This document shows, in pieces, positions 42,623 through 52,208 of a DNA stretch of 64,000 bases. Within the stretch, counting starts at the first letter, position 1, and every line of letters starts with the position of its first letter. The DNA is from Mesorhizobium caraganae (GTDB taxonomy: Bacteria; Pseudomonadota; Alphaproteobacteria; Rhizobiales; Rhizobiaceae): positions 744,001 through 808,000 of the forward strand of contig NZ_JAFCGY010000001.1 in the NCBI RefSeq assembly GCF_016836705.1, given 5' to 3'. The notes beneath the pieces were generated by a model. That model did no database searches. It saw nothing but the letters and a program-made list of their open reading frames with translations, and had not been told where the DNA came from. Made by a program: the position numbers and the translations under genes.

Positions 42623-43162
42623 CTACCCAATCGGCCGAGCCCCCGCCAGATAGCGCTCATTGTCGAACGGCTCGGCCTGGTTGCTATCCGGGCTCCACAT
42701 ATGGCGGTCAATCTCCGTCAGATCGCCGAGATAGACGTGCAGCGCGCCTGAGCGGGCGCTACCGGTGTTGGCGACTGCATGGACGGTATCAGCGGTCATA
42801 TGCAGCACGGTAGGCGCCGCTATGTCCTGCCGTTCCGGGGTGTCGATCTCGCTGCCATCGACGGGATAGATGAAGTTGGTCTCGCTGCCCTTGTAGATGC
42901 CGATCAGCGCATCCATCAGATGATTGTGCGCCGGATACTGCAGGCCGGGCGACAGCGTGATGTGGTAGATAGTCAAGTTCGGGCTGGCATGCAGCAGCAC
43001 CTCATCGTCTTCCTCTTCATGGGCAAGCACGCCTGAGGCGTGAAAGCGATCGGTGTGCTCGCGCAACACCGCCTTGACCCGATCGAAGGCATCAGGACCT
43101 TTGGCTGCGTTGACGATATCGGCGATTACGGCGTAGAGAGGCGAGTTGGCGGAAAGAGGCAT
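42623..43162 (-). CDS. cupin-fold protein (cysteine-dioxygenase-like)
   Basis: 179 residues. The cupin motif is in PAHNHLMDALIGIYKGSE (HxH and a following Glu) with the second His in TADTVHAVANTG. The size and layout match the predicted metal-dependent double-stranded beta-helix enzymes related to cysteine dioxygenase/PrnD-type cupins. Divergent from a GntR-type regulator with a 96-nt gap, which probably controls it. Substrate unknown. Confidence 0.85.
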   Translation of the reverse strand: MPLSANSPLYAVIADIVNAAKGPDAFDRVKAVLREHTDRFHASGVLAHEEEDDEVLLHASPNLTIYHITLSPGLQYPAHNHLMDALIGIYKGSETNFIYPVDGSEIDTPERQDIAAPTVLHMTADTVHAVANTGSARSGALHVYLGDLTEIDRHMWSPDSNQAEPFDNERYLAGARPIG

Positions 43163-43258
43163 TGTCAGTTATCCCTCTTAAGAAGCTTAACACTCATAAC
43201 TGAGATGCTCAGGCTAGCGAATGCCGGAACCAGCGTCAACTGCCCAGGAAGACCTGAC

Positions 43259-43975
43259 ATGATCGCCCCGAAATCCGCAGCCGCGTCACCCTCGACCGCC
43301 GACATATTGCGCAGCGAGGAAGCTTATGAGCAGCTGAAGAGCGATATCGTCGCCTGCGTGCTGCGTCCCGGCGAAAGCCTGACCGAGAAGCAGATCGGCG
43401 ACCGCTACCAGATCAGGAAGGCGACGATCCGCTCGGCCCTCGCCCGGCTGACGCAGGAAGGGCTGATCAAAAGCGAGCCCAGGCGCGGCTACGTCATCGC
43501 ACCGCTCAGCCTGCGCGACGTCAACGAGATTTTCGATGTCCGCGGCCTGATCGAGCCGGAAGTGTTCAGGGTGGCGGCCGCCAACATCACCGAGCGTGGG
43601 CTCGAGGACATCAGGCTGGCGGCGCAAAAGGTGCTGAAGCCTGAGACGCTGCGCAGCCATGTCGCCTTCCTCGCCGCCGACCGCGCCTTTCGCCTGGCGC
43701 TGGCCGAGCTCTCGGGCAATCTGCGGCTGGCGCGCCTGCTCGACCAGATCCTCGACCAATCGGAGCGCGTTCTCCATCTCGGCTTCAAATCGCGCGACTT
43801 CACGCAAGTGATCATTGGCCAGCAAAAGGAGCTCGTCCTTGCCTGTGAGGTGGCCGAGGTCTCGGCCATCGCAAAGCTTGCCCGTTCGCAGTGCCTGTCG
43901 CTCAAGAAGCAGGTGCTTGAGGCCCTGCTTGCCGGCTCCAAACTGCAGGACGCCAATTTGCAAAGCTTCGCCTGA
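43259..43975 (+). CDS. GntR-family regulator (FadR/FCD subfamily)
   Basis: 238 residues from ATG 43259 (AGGA upstream). N-terminal winged helix: AYEQLKSDIVACVLRPGESL, then KQIGDRYQIRKATIRSALARL and GYVIAPLSLRD. The C-terminal FCD domain is all-helical (FDVRGLIEPEVFRVAA). The long in-frame extension back to 43040 runs through the cupin gene and is rejected. Likely regulator of the divergent cupin gene. Confidence 0.93.
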   Translation: MIAPKSAAASPSTADILRSEEAYEQLKSDIVACVLRPGESLTEKQIGDRYQIRKATIRSALARLTQEGLIKSEPRRGYVIAPLSLRDVNEIFDVRGLIEPEVFRVAAANITERGLEDIRLAAQKVLKPETLRSHVAFLAADRAFRLALAELSGNLRLARLLDQILDQSERVLHLGFKSRDFTQVIIGQQKELVLACEVAEVSAIAKLARSQCLSLKKQVLEALLAGSKLQDANLQSFA

Positions 43976-44005
43976 GGCGGCGAGGCCTGCGCTCACCGGT
44001 GGCAC

Positions 44006-44896
44006 TCACTCGTCAATGAAGCGGATGTCCGCGTCGGCAAGGCAATAGGGCGCATAGCGGAAATCTCGGATATGGCTGACCTTTCCGTCCTGCCAGTCGA
44101 CCAGCATGAAGCCGCGCACGGCGTCATCTCCCGCTTGCGGGTTGCGGATCAGGATGGCCGGCCTGCCGTCGACGAAGCCCAGCGACAGCGCCCAATCGCT
44201 GACGCGGTCGTAATTGCCGAAATAGTTGGAAACCTGCGCCTTGCCGCGCATGCGGGTGCGGTTGACGACTTCAAGCTGGATGTCCTCGGCGATCAGAGCG
44301 CGCACGGCGTCGAAGTCGCGCGCATTGAACAGGTCGACATAGCGGCGCAGGCGCCGCTCGTCGTCGGCGTCGAGTTTTGGGGCGGGCGTCTGTTCGTCCT
44401 GCGCCGCCAGCAGCCGCAGCTGCGCGCGTCCGCGATGCAGCGCCGCCTTGGTCGCCGCCAGCGTCGCGCCGGAGACCTCGCAGGTTTCGTGCAGGCTGAG
44501 GCCAAGCACGTCGACCAGGATCACGGCGCTGCGCTGCGCCGTCGCAAGCTGCATGAAGCTGCGCAGGCTGGCAGCGGTGGCGAGCCTGGCATCGGCGCTT
44601 GCGGAGGGGTCTTCGATCGTCGTCATGTCGGTCTCGCTCATGCGCGCCTGCTCCCGCTGGCGCCGGCGCAGATGATCCTGCGCGGCATTATGGGCGATGC
44701 GGAACAGCCATTGCTCTGGACGCTCGACAGAGGCGTCGCCGTCAACGGCCTGCAGCGCCTTGATCATTGTCTCCTGGACGATGTCCTCGCCATCGATCAC
44801 CGAGCCGGCCATGCGGGCGCAATAGCGGTGCAGCTTCGGCCGCAAGGAGCCAAGCATCCCCTCCAGGGCCACGCGGTCGAGTTTTGCTGTGTTCAT
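44006..44896 (-). CDS. ECF sigma factor with C-terminal SnoaL-like domain (SigJ/ECF41 type)
   Basis: 296 residues from ATG 44896 (GGACAGG upstream). Region 2: LHRYCARMAGSVIDGEDIVQ and WLFRIAHNAAQDHLRRR. Region 4: AVILVDVLGLSLHETCEVSG to KAALHRGRAQLR. A SnoaL/NTF2-like domain of about 110 residues follows (LRRYVDLFNARDFDAVRALI). In ECF41 sigma factors this extension replaces an anti-sigma factor and controls activity in cis. A small protein gene of 102 residues lies 59 nt upstream on the same strand. Confidence 0.9.
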   Translation of the reverse strand: MNTAKLDRVALEGMLGSLRPKLHRYCARMAGSVIDGEDIVQETMIKALQAVDGDASVERPEQWLFRIAHNAAQDHLRRRQREQARMSETDMTTIEDPSASADARLATAASLRSFMQLATAQRSAVILVDVLGLSLHETCEVSGATLAATKAALHRGRAQLRLLAAQDEQTPAPKLDADDERRLRRYVDLFNARDFDAVRALIAEDIQLEVVNRTRMRGKAQVSNYFGNYDRVSDWALSLGFVDGRPAILIRNPQAGDDAVRGFMLVDWQDGKVSHIRDFRYAPYCLADADIRFIDE

Positions 44897-44955
44897 CCTG
44901 TCCATTCCCAGTATGACGCTCTGGCACGGCGCCAACGCCGTGCCAGTCGCTGCAA

Positions 44956-45264
44956 TCAGGCTGGCACGGCCGCATCGGCACCGGCCAGCATACGATAATT
45001 GCCGACGATCTTTACCGGCGATCTGGCAAGCGGCGTCGAGCGTCGCGCGGCATGATCGGCGCTGAAAGCCTTGAAGGCGTCGAGCCCGGTAAGGCCGTCC
45101 TGGCTGACAAGATGGATGAACTCGCCATTCTCCAGTTCCAGGACGAGGTAGCGCACGGATTGCGGCTTGGTCGCGTCGAGTGCCTCGAACACCTTTGCAA
45201 CCAGCATACGGTTCTGCGCGATGCTTTCATCCTTCACGCCGTAGCGGATGAGATTGTAGCCCAT
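44956..45264 (-). CDS. small protein, possible ABM-type monooxygenase domain
   Basis: 102 residues from ATG 45264 (AGGAG at good spacing). It reads MGYNLIRYGVKDESIAQNRM, LVLELENGEFIHLVSQDG and AFKAFSADHAARR. The size, ferredoxin-like strand order and ending fit antibiotic-biosynthesis-monooxygenase-like proteins, which are frequent partners (COE targets) of ECF41 sigma factors. First gene before the sigma gene on the same strand. Confidence 0.7.
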   Translation of the reverse strand: MGYNLIRYGVKDESIAQNRMLVAKVFEALDATKPQSVRYLVLELENGEFIHLVSQDGLTGLDAFKAFSADHAARRSTPLARSPVKIVGNYRMLAGADAAVPA

Positions 45265-45316
45265 GTGTCGTCTCCTGTTTTTCAAGTCTGCAGGGAGAAG
45301 ACGTTTCGCGGCGTCG

Positions 45317-45345
45317 AAAAGATTCTCACCGCCGGCGAATCTTTT
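45317..45345. promoter_or_regulatory. 9-bp perfect inverted repeat AAAAGATTC/GAATCTTTT
   Basis: AAAAGATTC (45317-45325) and GAATCTTTT (45337-45345) with an 11-nt spacer in the 152-bp gap between the divergent small gene (-) and the VOC gene (+). A regulator site or overlapping divergent promoter element is likely. Confidence 0.5.
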
Positions 45346-45416
45346 TGATCGCTCGGATCGTCTTTCCCCCCGTGGACGGCTGCCAGGCAGCCATCGAGGA
45401 GCAGGAGAGACCCATC

Positions 45417-45782
45417 ATGCACATCCAGTTTGCCGAGTTGCCTGTCATCGACCAGGACCGCGCCAAGGCGTTCTACACCGAACACCTTGCCTGCCAGCTC
45501 ATAGCCGACCAGCCCATGGGCGACAGCGGCTGGCGCTGGATCGAACTGGCATTCCCCTTCGCCGTCACCAACCTGCATTTCATCAGGCGCGCCGATGACG
45601 CGCCGGGCGCTGAACCCGTAATGGTTCTGGTCGACGACAATGTCGAGGCAACGATCGCCGCGTTGAAGGCGCGGGGCGTCGAAATCATCACCGAGCCGCA
45701 GGAGGCGCCCTGGCAGCCGGGCCGGACCGTCGCCGAGTTCCGCGACAGCGAGGGCAACCGCATGGTTGTCGCCAGCAAATGA
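45417..45782 (+). CDS. VOC-superfamily (glyoxalase-like) protein
   Basis: 121 residues from ATG 45417 (AGGAGA upstream). MHIQFAELPVIDQDRAKAFY and WRWIELAFPFAV make the first half; VMVLVDDNVEATIAALKARG and VAEFRDSEGNRMVVASK the second. A typical small VOC protein with unknown substrate. Divergent from the ECF sigma operon and 53 nt before a frameshifted hydrolase gene; probably a target of that sigma factor. Confidence 0.88.
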   Translation: MHIQFAELPVIDQDRAKAFYTEHLACQLIADQPMGDSGWRWIELAFPFAVTNLHFIRRADDAPGAEPVMVLVDDNVEATIAALKARGVEIITEPQEAPWQPGRTVAEFRDSEGNRMVVASK

Positions 45783-45835
45783 GCGGGGCCAGCGCAAATC
45801 CGAACTTTGACATGAGAGCAACAGGAGAGATGGAC

Positions 45836-46682
45836 ATGACCCCCCATTCGTCGACGCTGAAAGTACCGGGCGCCAGCCTTTACTATGAGACGCGCGGCTC
45901 CGGCCCCGTGCTGCTGATCATCCCCGGCGGGCCGCAGGACGCCGGCGTCTTCGCTGATGTCGCCGGCCACCTCGCCGACCGCTACACGGTGGTCGCCTAC
46001 GACCCGCGCGGCAATTCGCACAGCACCTTCGATGGCGAACCACGGGAACAGGACCTCGATGTCCATGGCGACGATGCCGCTCGCCTGATCGACGCGCTCA
46101 GCGCCGGGCCGGCCTATGTGTTCGGCACCAGCGGCGGCGCCCAGATCGGCCTCAACCTTGCCGCCCGCCATCCCGGCCGGGTGCGCGCGCTGGTCGCGCA
46201 TGAGCCGCCCAGCATGATGCTGCTCGAAGACCCGGCGCCGGCGCTGGCCGGCATGCGCGACCTGCACGACACCTATCGCAGCCACGGCGTCGAGGCGGCG
46301 ATGCAGAAATTCTTCAGCGAGAACGGCCTGTCGGAAGGGCCGGACCAGGATGAAGCCGGACCGCAGGACGGGCCATCTTCGTTCGAACCGTCGCCCGAAG
46401 AAGCCGACCTTTGCCAGGGTCAGCGGCAATTTCGAATACTGGCTGGCGCATGGCGCCATGCCGCTGTCGCTCTATCATCCTGATGTCGAGGCGCTGCGCG
46501 GCCGCCCGATCGTGATCGGCATCGGCGAAGAGTCCATCGGCCAGCCGATCGACGGCATGGGCAAGGCGCTGGCCGACAGGCTCGGCAGCAAGCGCGCCGC
46601 CTTCCCCGGCGACCATATGGGCTTTGCGCCCTATCCCGACCGCTTCGCCGAGACCTTGCACCTGGCGCTCAGCGGCGCGTGA
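45836..46682 (+). pseudogene. alpha/beta hydrolase with a frameshift
   Basis: From ATG 45836 (AGGAGA at 7 nt) the frame gives a normal hydrolase start: YYETRGSGPVLLIIPGGPQD, AYDPRGNSHSTFD, and the nucleophile elbow FGTSGGAQIG. After about position 46390 the family reading moves one frame over: TFARVSGNFEYWLAHG, PIVIGIGEESIG and PGDHMGFAPYP (catalytic His) up to the stop at 46680-46682. Together they make about 282 residues. One base is lost or gained near 46370-46400. Either a recent mutation or a sequencing error. Confidence 0.85.
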
Positions 46683-46696
46683 GATCGTCAGTTCAA

Positions 46697-46739
46697 CAGG
46701 GAAGGGCGTCCGCAAGCAGAATGCGGACGCCCTTCCCTG
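46697..46739. terminator. strong bidirectional terminator
   Basis: CAGGGAAGGGCGTCCGCA (46697-46714) pairs perfectly over 18 bp with TGCGGACGCCCTTCCCTG (46722-46739), loop 7 nt. It lies between the hydrolase (+) and the convergent oxidoreductase (-). Confidence 0.85.
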
Positions 46740-46767
46740 ATGAAATTAACCGGCTAAGATTGCCGTA

Positions 46768-47754
46768 TCAGACAGCCTCCCAGCCTTCCTTGCCGCCGGC
46801 GCGGAAGATGGCGTCGATGACCTTCTGGTTGAGCACGGATTCCTCCAGCGTGAAGACGCGCTCCTTGCCGCCCGCCGCCGCTTTGGCAAAAGTCTCGACC
46901 TCGCGCCGATATTGCTGTGTGCCGGGAAAGCGGAACACCTGCGCCTCGGTGTGGTTCTGGTTGTGCAGTTCGATGCGGTGATGGTCGTAGAGCCCGGCAT
47001 TGAACGGCGAGAACACTTCGATGAAACCCTTGTCGCCGTGGAACACCATCACCTGTCGCGCCGCCATCTGTGTCGACAGATAGAAGGACAATTCGAAATC
47101 GCCGAAATCGGCGCGGATCGAGGAATAGATGTCGGTGCCGAATTTCTTGTCGCGCTCGATCGTCGCCTGCACGCGCAACGGCTCCTTGTCGGTGCAAAAG
47201 CGTGTCGAGACCGTCGGGTAGACGCCGATGTCGGGCAGCGCGCCGCCGCCGAGATCGAGCTGGTTGCGCATGTTGGTGGGGTCGACATTGTAGTAGGAGA
47301 ACGCGCCCTGCACATGGCGCAACCGGCCGATGGCACCGTCGGCGATGAGGTCGCGCACCTTGATCCATTGCGGGTGGTAGATGACCATGAACGCTTCGCA
47401 AACCAGCACCTTCTTCTGGTCGCGTAGCTTGATCAGCGGCAGGATGTCCTTGGCGTCGAGCGCCAGCGGCTTTTCCACCAGCACATGCTTGCCAGCTTGA
47501 ATAGCCTTCGCCGTCCATTCGACGTGCTGCGAGGTCGGCAGCGGGATGTAGACGCCGTCGACGTCCTTGGAAGCCAGCAGTTCCTCATAGGAGCCGAAGG
47601 CATGGCGGGCACCGAAACGCTCGCCCAGGGCCTTGGCCTTCGACAGGTCGCGGCTGGCGATCGCTGACAGCACGCCATTCTCTGCCTCGACGATTGCCGG
47701 CAGTAACTGCTCGCGGCCGATCTTGGCCGTCGACAAAACACCCCATCGGAACAT
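46768..47754 (-). CDS. Gfo/Idh/MocA-family oxidoreductase
   Basis: 328 residues. The N-terminal NAD(P) Rossmann domain starts [30 protein letters not shown] carries the conserved Lys of the EKP motif. The C-terminal dimerisation domain includes [14 protein letters not shown] with the conserved Asp and Gly. It oxidises or reduces a sugar or inositol-like alcohol; substrate unknown. AGGAG precedes ATG 47754. It stands alone between a terminator and the YceI gene. Confidence 0.92.
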   Translation of the reverse strand: MFRWGVLSTAKIGREQLLPAIVEAENGVLSAIASRDLSKAKALGERFGARHAFGSYEELLASKDVDGVYIPLPTSQHVEWTAKAIQAGKHVLVEKPLALDAKDILPLIKLRDQKKVLVCEAFMVIYHPQWIKVRDLIADGAIGRLRHVQGAFSYYNVDPTNMRNQLDLGGGALPDIGVYPTVSTRFCTDKEPLRVQATIERDKKFGTDIYSSIRADFGDFELSFYLSTQMAARQVMVFHGDKGFIEVFSPFNAGLYDHHRIELHNQNHTEAQVFRFPGTQQYRREVETFAKAAAGGKERVFTLEESVLNQKVIDAIFRAGGKEGWEAV

Positions 47755-47837
47755 CAGGCTTCTCCTATCGATTTTTACAGGCGAGGAGGTTTGCCCGAAA
47801 TTGCGGGAAAAGCCAATGTGCGGAGCGCAGGTCCTTG

Positions 47838-48413
47838 CTAACCCTTCTTCCCCGTCAGCGTCATGTCGAAATCCACGACGTTGGAATAGATCGGCGTGCC
47901 GACATCCATGCCGTAGCGCGAGCGCAGCACCTTGCCGGTGACATGGAATTTGATTGTGCCACCCTTCAGCCCGCCGAACTCGGCGGTGAACTTTTCCGCA
48001 AATGTCTTGCCACGCGCCGTTAGCCGGCCGCTGACCAGCGCGGTGGTGTCGCTGGTGCGGGTGACGCTGGTCGAGCGGAACTGGATTTCCGGATTGTTGG
48101 CGGCATCGAACACCGCGTCGGAGCGCAGGAAGGCATCGATGCGGCCCTGACCTGTGCCGACGCTTTCAGGATAGATGGTGAAATTGACCTGCGAACGCCC
48201 GACATCGCTGTTGTCGATACGGATCGAGCCCTTGAACCGGCCGAAGGCGCCGTTGAGCCCGCCGCCGCCGACCTTGGCGATGGAAAAGCGGATGCTGGAG
48301 CTGGCTGGGTTGACCGTATAGTTGCCGGCTGCGTCGTTAAGGTCGACCGCGGCCAAGACAGGCATGGCAAGGCAAGCGGCCATAGCCGCCAATCCGAAGA
48401 TGCGCGCATACAT
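47838..48413 (-). CDS. YceI-family periplasmic protein
   Basis: 191 residues. A signal peptide covers about 1-21 ([19 protein letters not shown]), followed by a YceI lipocalin-like barrel: [33 protein letters not shown] and the ending [13 protein letters not shown]. YceI proteins bind polyisoprenoid lipids such as ubiquinone chains in the periplasm. The cytochrome b561 gene lies upstream on the same strand, a recurrent pairing, suggesting a shared quinone-linked role. Confidence 0.93.
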   Translation of the reverse strand: MYARIFGLAAMAACLAMPVLAAVDLNDAAGNYTVNPASSSIRFSIAKVGGGGLNGAFGRFKGSIRIDNSDVGRSQVNFTIYPESVGTGQGRIDAFLRSDAVFDAANNPEIQFRSTSVTRTSDTTALVSGRLTARGKTFAEKFTAEFGGLKGGTIKFHVTGKVLRSRYGMDVGTPIYSNVVDFDMTLTGKKG

Positions 48414-48480
48414 GGGTTTTGTCCTTCTGGGGCAGGCAAAGTCCTGCGTCTTTCCTCCATGAACGAATACGCGGCGCGCC

Positions 48481-49059
48481 CTATTCCATGTCGGGCGCTG
48501 ACGAAGGCGTGATCATGCGCGTGAGCACGTTGTCGCGCAGCCAGAAATGATGGCGCAGCGCCGCCAGCGCATGCAGCACGACCAGCGCTATGCCGGCATA
48601 GGCGAGATACCAGTGGACTGCTGTCCAGAAGTTTTCCGCCGTGTCGGACAGGCCGAGCGGCAGGTTCGGCATCACGAACAGGTTGAACGGCATGCTGGGG
48701 ATTTCCAGCATCGACACCGAGACCAGCGCCCAGCCGGACAGCGGCAACGCGAGCTGGAAGACATAAAGCGCCAGATGCGCCAGCGGCGCGGTGCGACGCT
48801 CCAGCGCCCCGGTCGATGCTGGTAGCGCCGGCGCCGCATTGCCGAGCCGCCAGCCGATGCGCAGGATGATGAGGCCGAGCAGCAGAAAGCCGAAGGATTT
48901 GTGCAGCTGGATGAGCTCGAAGGCGGTGCGCTGGCTGGTCAGCCGCACCATGACGAAGCCGAGTATGAACTGGCCAATGAAGATAATGCCGATCAGCCAG
49001 TGGAGGATGATGGCCACCCAGCCATAGCGGTTCGTGCTGTTTGTGATTGATGGTGGCAT
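48481..49059 (-). CDS. cytochrome b561
   Basis: 192 residues with four membrane helices. Haem-binding His residues are visible in WVAIILHWLIGIIF (TM1), LHKSFGFLLLGLIILRIGWR (TM2) and AVHWYLAYAGIALVVLHALA (TM3-4), and MLRDN-like HHFWLRDN follows. It transfers electrons between ubiquinol and a periplasmic acceptor. Paired with the downstream YceI gene (67-nt gap). It is the diheme CybB type. Confidence 0.93.
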   Translation of the reverse strand: MPPSITNSTNRYGWVAIILHWLIGIIFIGQFILGFVMVRLTSQRTAFELIQLHKSFGFLLLGLIILRIGWRLGNAAPALPASTGALERRTAPLAHLALYVFQLALPLSGWALVSVSMLEIPSMPFNLFVMPNLPLGLSDTAENFWTAVHWYLAYAGIALVVLHALAALRHHFWLRDNVLTRMITPSSAPDME

Positions 49060-49138
49060 GAGCAGTAAACGAATGGCGGGCGGGCTTTCTTCCGTGCAAG
49101 GCGTAGACCGCCCATGAGGAGAGAAATTTTCCGACGTC

Positions 49139-49312
49139 GGCGCTGCCCCTCATTGCCCTGCCGGGCATTTCTCCCCGTAAACGGGGAGAAAGAAGCAGTG
49201 CCGCCAGCGGTGCTCTTCCTGCCACGTTGGTGATTGGCGAAAGCGTCGACGGGAGCGTCCCTCGCCCCGTTTACGGGGAGAGGATGCCGGCAGGCAGGTG
49301 AGGGGCAGCGCC
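49139..49312. repeat. two inverted copies of a dispersed palindromic element
   Basis: Copy A at 49139-49189 (GGCGCTGCCCCTCA, CTGCCGG, CTCCCCGTAAACGGGGAG) and copy B on the other strand at 49257-49312, with about 80% identity by eye. Each copy contains the perfect palindrome CCCCGTAAACGGGG or CCCCGTTTACGGGG. They face each other over 67 nt and fill the gap between cytochrome b561 and the LysR gene, which holds no other gene. Confidence 0.75.
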
Positions 49313-49356
49313 GCCGTCAGCAGTGTGAGTTCCGTGCCGAAGCGACCATTTCGCCC

Positions 49357-50247
49357 TTACCCACCCACCTTGAAGAAATCCACAAACGCCCGCAGCGCCG
49401 GGCGCATTTGCCTGCGACTGGGATAGTAGACGAAGAAGCCCTCGAAGGGCGGGCACCAGTCTTCCAGCACGCGGATCAGCCTTCCGTCGGCGAGCGGGCC
49501 CCGCACATAAGGCTCGAAGACGAAAGCGAGGCCGGCGCCGTCGATGGCCGCCTGGGCGATCAGATGGTCTTCGTCGAGGATCAGCGGTCCTTGTGCGGCG
49601 ATCTCGATCGCCTCGCCGTCCTTCTCGAATTCCCAGCGGTAGAGGATACCGCTGGAGAAGCGGAAGCGGATGCAGCGGTGGTCGGCCAGCTCGCGCGGGT
49701 GACGCGGCTTCGGCATTTTTTCGAAATAGGACGGTGCACCGACGACGGCACCGCGAAGGTCCGGCCCGATGCGCACCGCGATCATGTCGCGTTCCAGGCT
49801 CTCGCCGAGCCGCACGCCGGCGTCGAAGCCACCCTCGACCACATCGGTAAAGCGGTCCTCGATGACGATCTCCAGCACGATGTCGGGATAGGCCGATGCA
49901 AAGGCGCCGAGTCTGGGCGTCAGCGTCAGGTGCGCGGCCGTGCGCGGCACGGTCAGCCGCAGGTTGCCGGCCGGCCGGTCGCGCGCCTCGACTGCGGTTT
50001 CCAGCGCCAGATCGATCTCCGACAGTGCGGGCCGTAGCCGCTCCAGCAACTGCGCCCCTGCCTCGGTCGGCGCGACGCTGCGCGTGCTGCGCGCCAAGAG
50101 CCGTACGCCGAGCCGCGCCTCCAGGCTGGACACAGCATGGCTCACGGCCGAGGGCGCTATGGCCAGTTCCCTGGCGGCGCCGCGAAAGCTGCCGCATTGG
50201 GCGACAGTGGCCAGCACCGCCAGTTGCGAAAGATGAGCGCGGTTCAT
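49357..50247 (-). CDS. LysR-family transcriptional regulator
   Basis: 296 residues. N-terminal HTH: LSQLAVLATVAQCGSFRGAA, then ELAIAPSAVSHAVSSLEARL. The substrate domain includes VPRTAAHLTLTPRLGAFASA and DAGVRLGESLERDM, the CrgA/DsdC-like group. Divergent from an aldo/keto reductase with a 96-nt gap, so it probably controls that gene. Confidence 0.93.
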   Translation of the reverse strand: MNRAHLSQLAVLATVAQCGSFRGAARELAIAPSAVSHAVSSLEARLGVRLLARSTRSVAPTEAGAQLLERLRPALSEIDLALETAVEARDRPAGNLRLTVPRTAAHLTLTPRLGAFASAYPDIVLEIVIEDRFTDVVEGGFDAGVRLGESLERDMIAVRIGPDLRGAVVGAPSYFEKMPKPRHPRELADHRCIRFRFSSGILYRWEFEKDGEAIEIAAQGPLILDEDHLIAQAAIDGAGLAFVFEPYVRGPLADGRLIRVLEDWCPPFEGFFVYYPSRRQMRPALRAFVDFFKVGG

Positions 50248-50343
50248 TGATCTATCTCTTGGAACAGCCCGTACGAATAAGAGACGATTATCGAACGTGG
50301 TTCAAGCCATTACCTCAGTCGCATCGCAACAAGGAGACACGTA

Positions 50344-51339
<996 letters not shown>

Positions 51340-51340
51340 A

Positions 51341-51495
51341 AAAAGGCCCCTCATCCGGCCGCTACGCGGCCACCTTCTCCCCGAGGGGAGAAGAGCCTGC
51401 CACCGGCGCCAGCTCCTCTCCCCTCGGGGAGAGGTCGGATTGTCCCGAATTGCCCTTCGCAATTCGGCTGGCAATCCGGGTGAGGGGGCCTTTCG
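51341..51495. repeat. compound palindromic element (RIME/RPE-like)
   Basis: Outer arms AAAGGCCCCTCATCCGG (about 51343-51359) and CCGGGTGAGGGGGCCTTT (51477-51494) enclose four further hairpins: GCCGCTACGCGGC, TTCTCCCCGAGGGGAGAA, CTCTCCCCTCGGGGAGAG and GAATTGC/GCAATTC. This mosaic of about 150 bp is the form of rhizobial intergenic mosaic elements known from the literature. It begins right at the aldo/keto reductase stop. Confidence 0.75.
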
Positions 51496-51505
51496 TTTCG
51501 CTTTC

Positions 51506-51530
51506 AGGGGCGCTTTGGCGCCCCTTTTTT
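51506..51530 (+). terminator. intrinsic terminator downstream of the aldo/keto reductase
   Basis: AGGGGCGC (51506-51513) pairs with GCGCCCCT (51518-51525) around a TTTG loop, followed by six T. It is placed after the compound repeat. Confidence 0.85.
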
Positions 51531-51532
51531 AA

Positions 51533-52135
51533 TCACCAATCCACCACCGTGATCTCCGGCCAGCAATCCCTGGCCCGTTTACCCTTGGCCTCATGCGTGC
51601 GCTGGTTATCCGTCACCCGGTTCGGCATAATCCGAAACGAAAAAATATCGTCGAGCCCGAACGGCGCCACCAGCTCCAGCCGTCCGCCGGCATCGTATCG
51701 AACCCCGACCGCATGCGTCTTCGAGGCAAAATAGCTGACGGATTCGCCGGAACTCGTATAGCGCGGGCAGGGCTGGCCAAACTTCTGCGGATACCACAAA
51801 TGCACCCGCGCCTGGTTGCGCACCTCGACCGGAAGCGCCAGCCCGTTGAAATGCTGCGCCGCCCGGCGAATGACGACGTCCTCAGCCTCGTAGGACAGGT
51901 CGCTGTCATCGAAGTAGAAGAGGTCGACATCCCTAATGCCGTAGCCCGACGGCTTGCCGGTCAGATGGTTCCATATGGAATTATAGAGTGCGCCGGACAC
52001 TACCAGCCAGTCCGGCAGGTCGAGCGCGCGAGCCCGCGCCAGCGCCTCGCGGACCAGCGGATCGGCCGATACGATGGCGAGGAACGCTTCGCGTTGTGCT
52101 TCGAACGAGAGTCCGGAATAGCGCAGATGGTCCAT
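51533..52135 (-). CDS. nucleotidyltransferase-like protein (PF06042 type)
   Basis: 200 residues. SGALYNSIWNHLTGKPSG followed by DVDLFYFDDSDLSYEAED is the pattern of the nucleotidyltransferase group once called DUF925, with a DVD metal pair. Later QARVHLWYPQKFG and IFSFRIMPNR complete the family. The function is unknown; related proteins have the fold of minimal nucleotidyltransferases. Convergent with the aldo/keto reductase, and 73 nt upstream of the pheT end on the same strand direction. Confidence 0.87.
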   Translation of the reverse strand: MDHLRYSGLSFEAQREAFLAIVSADPLVREALARARALDLPDWLVVSGALYNSIWNHLTGKPSGYGIRDVDLFYFDDSDLSYEAEDVVIRRAAQHFNGLALPVEVRNQARVHLWYPQKFGQPCPRYTSSGESVSYFASKTHAVGVRYDAGGRLELVAPFGLDDIFSFRIMPNRVTDNQRTHEAKGKRARDCWPEITVVDW

Positions 52136-52208
52136 CGCCCTTTGGAGAGCGATTCGCCATCGCTCGGCAATCCTCGGAAGGAAAATGCGTAGAGCGGCGT
52201 TAGCCGCG

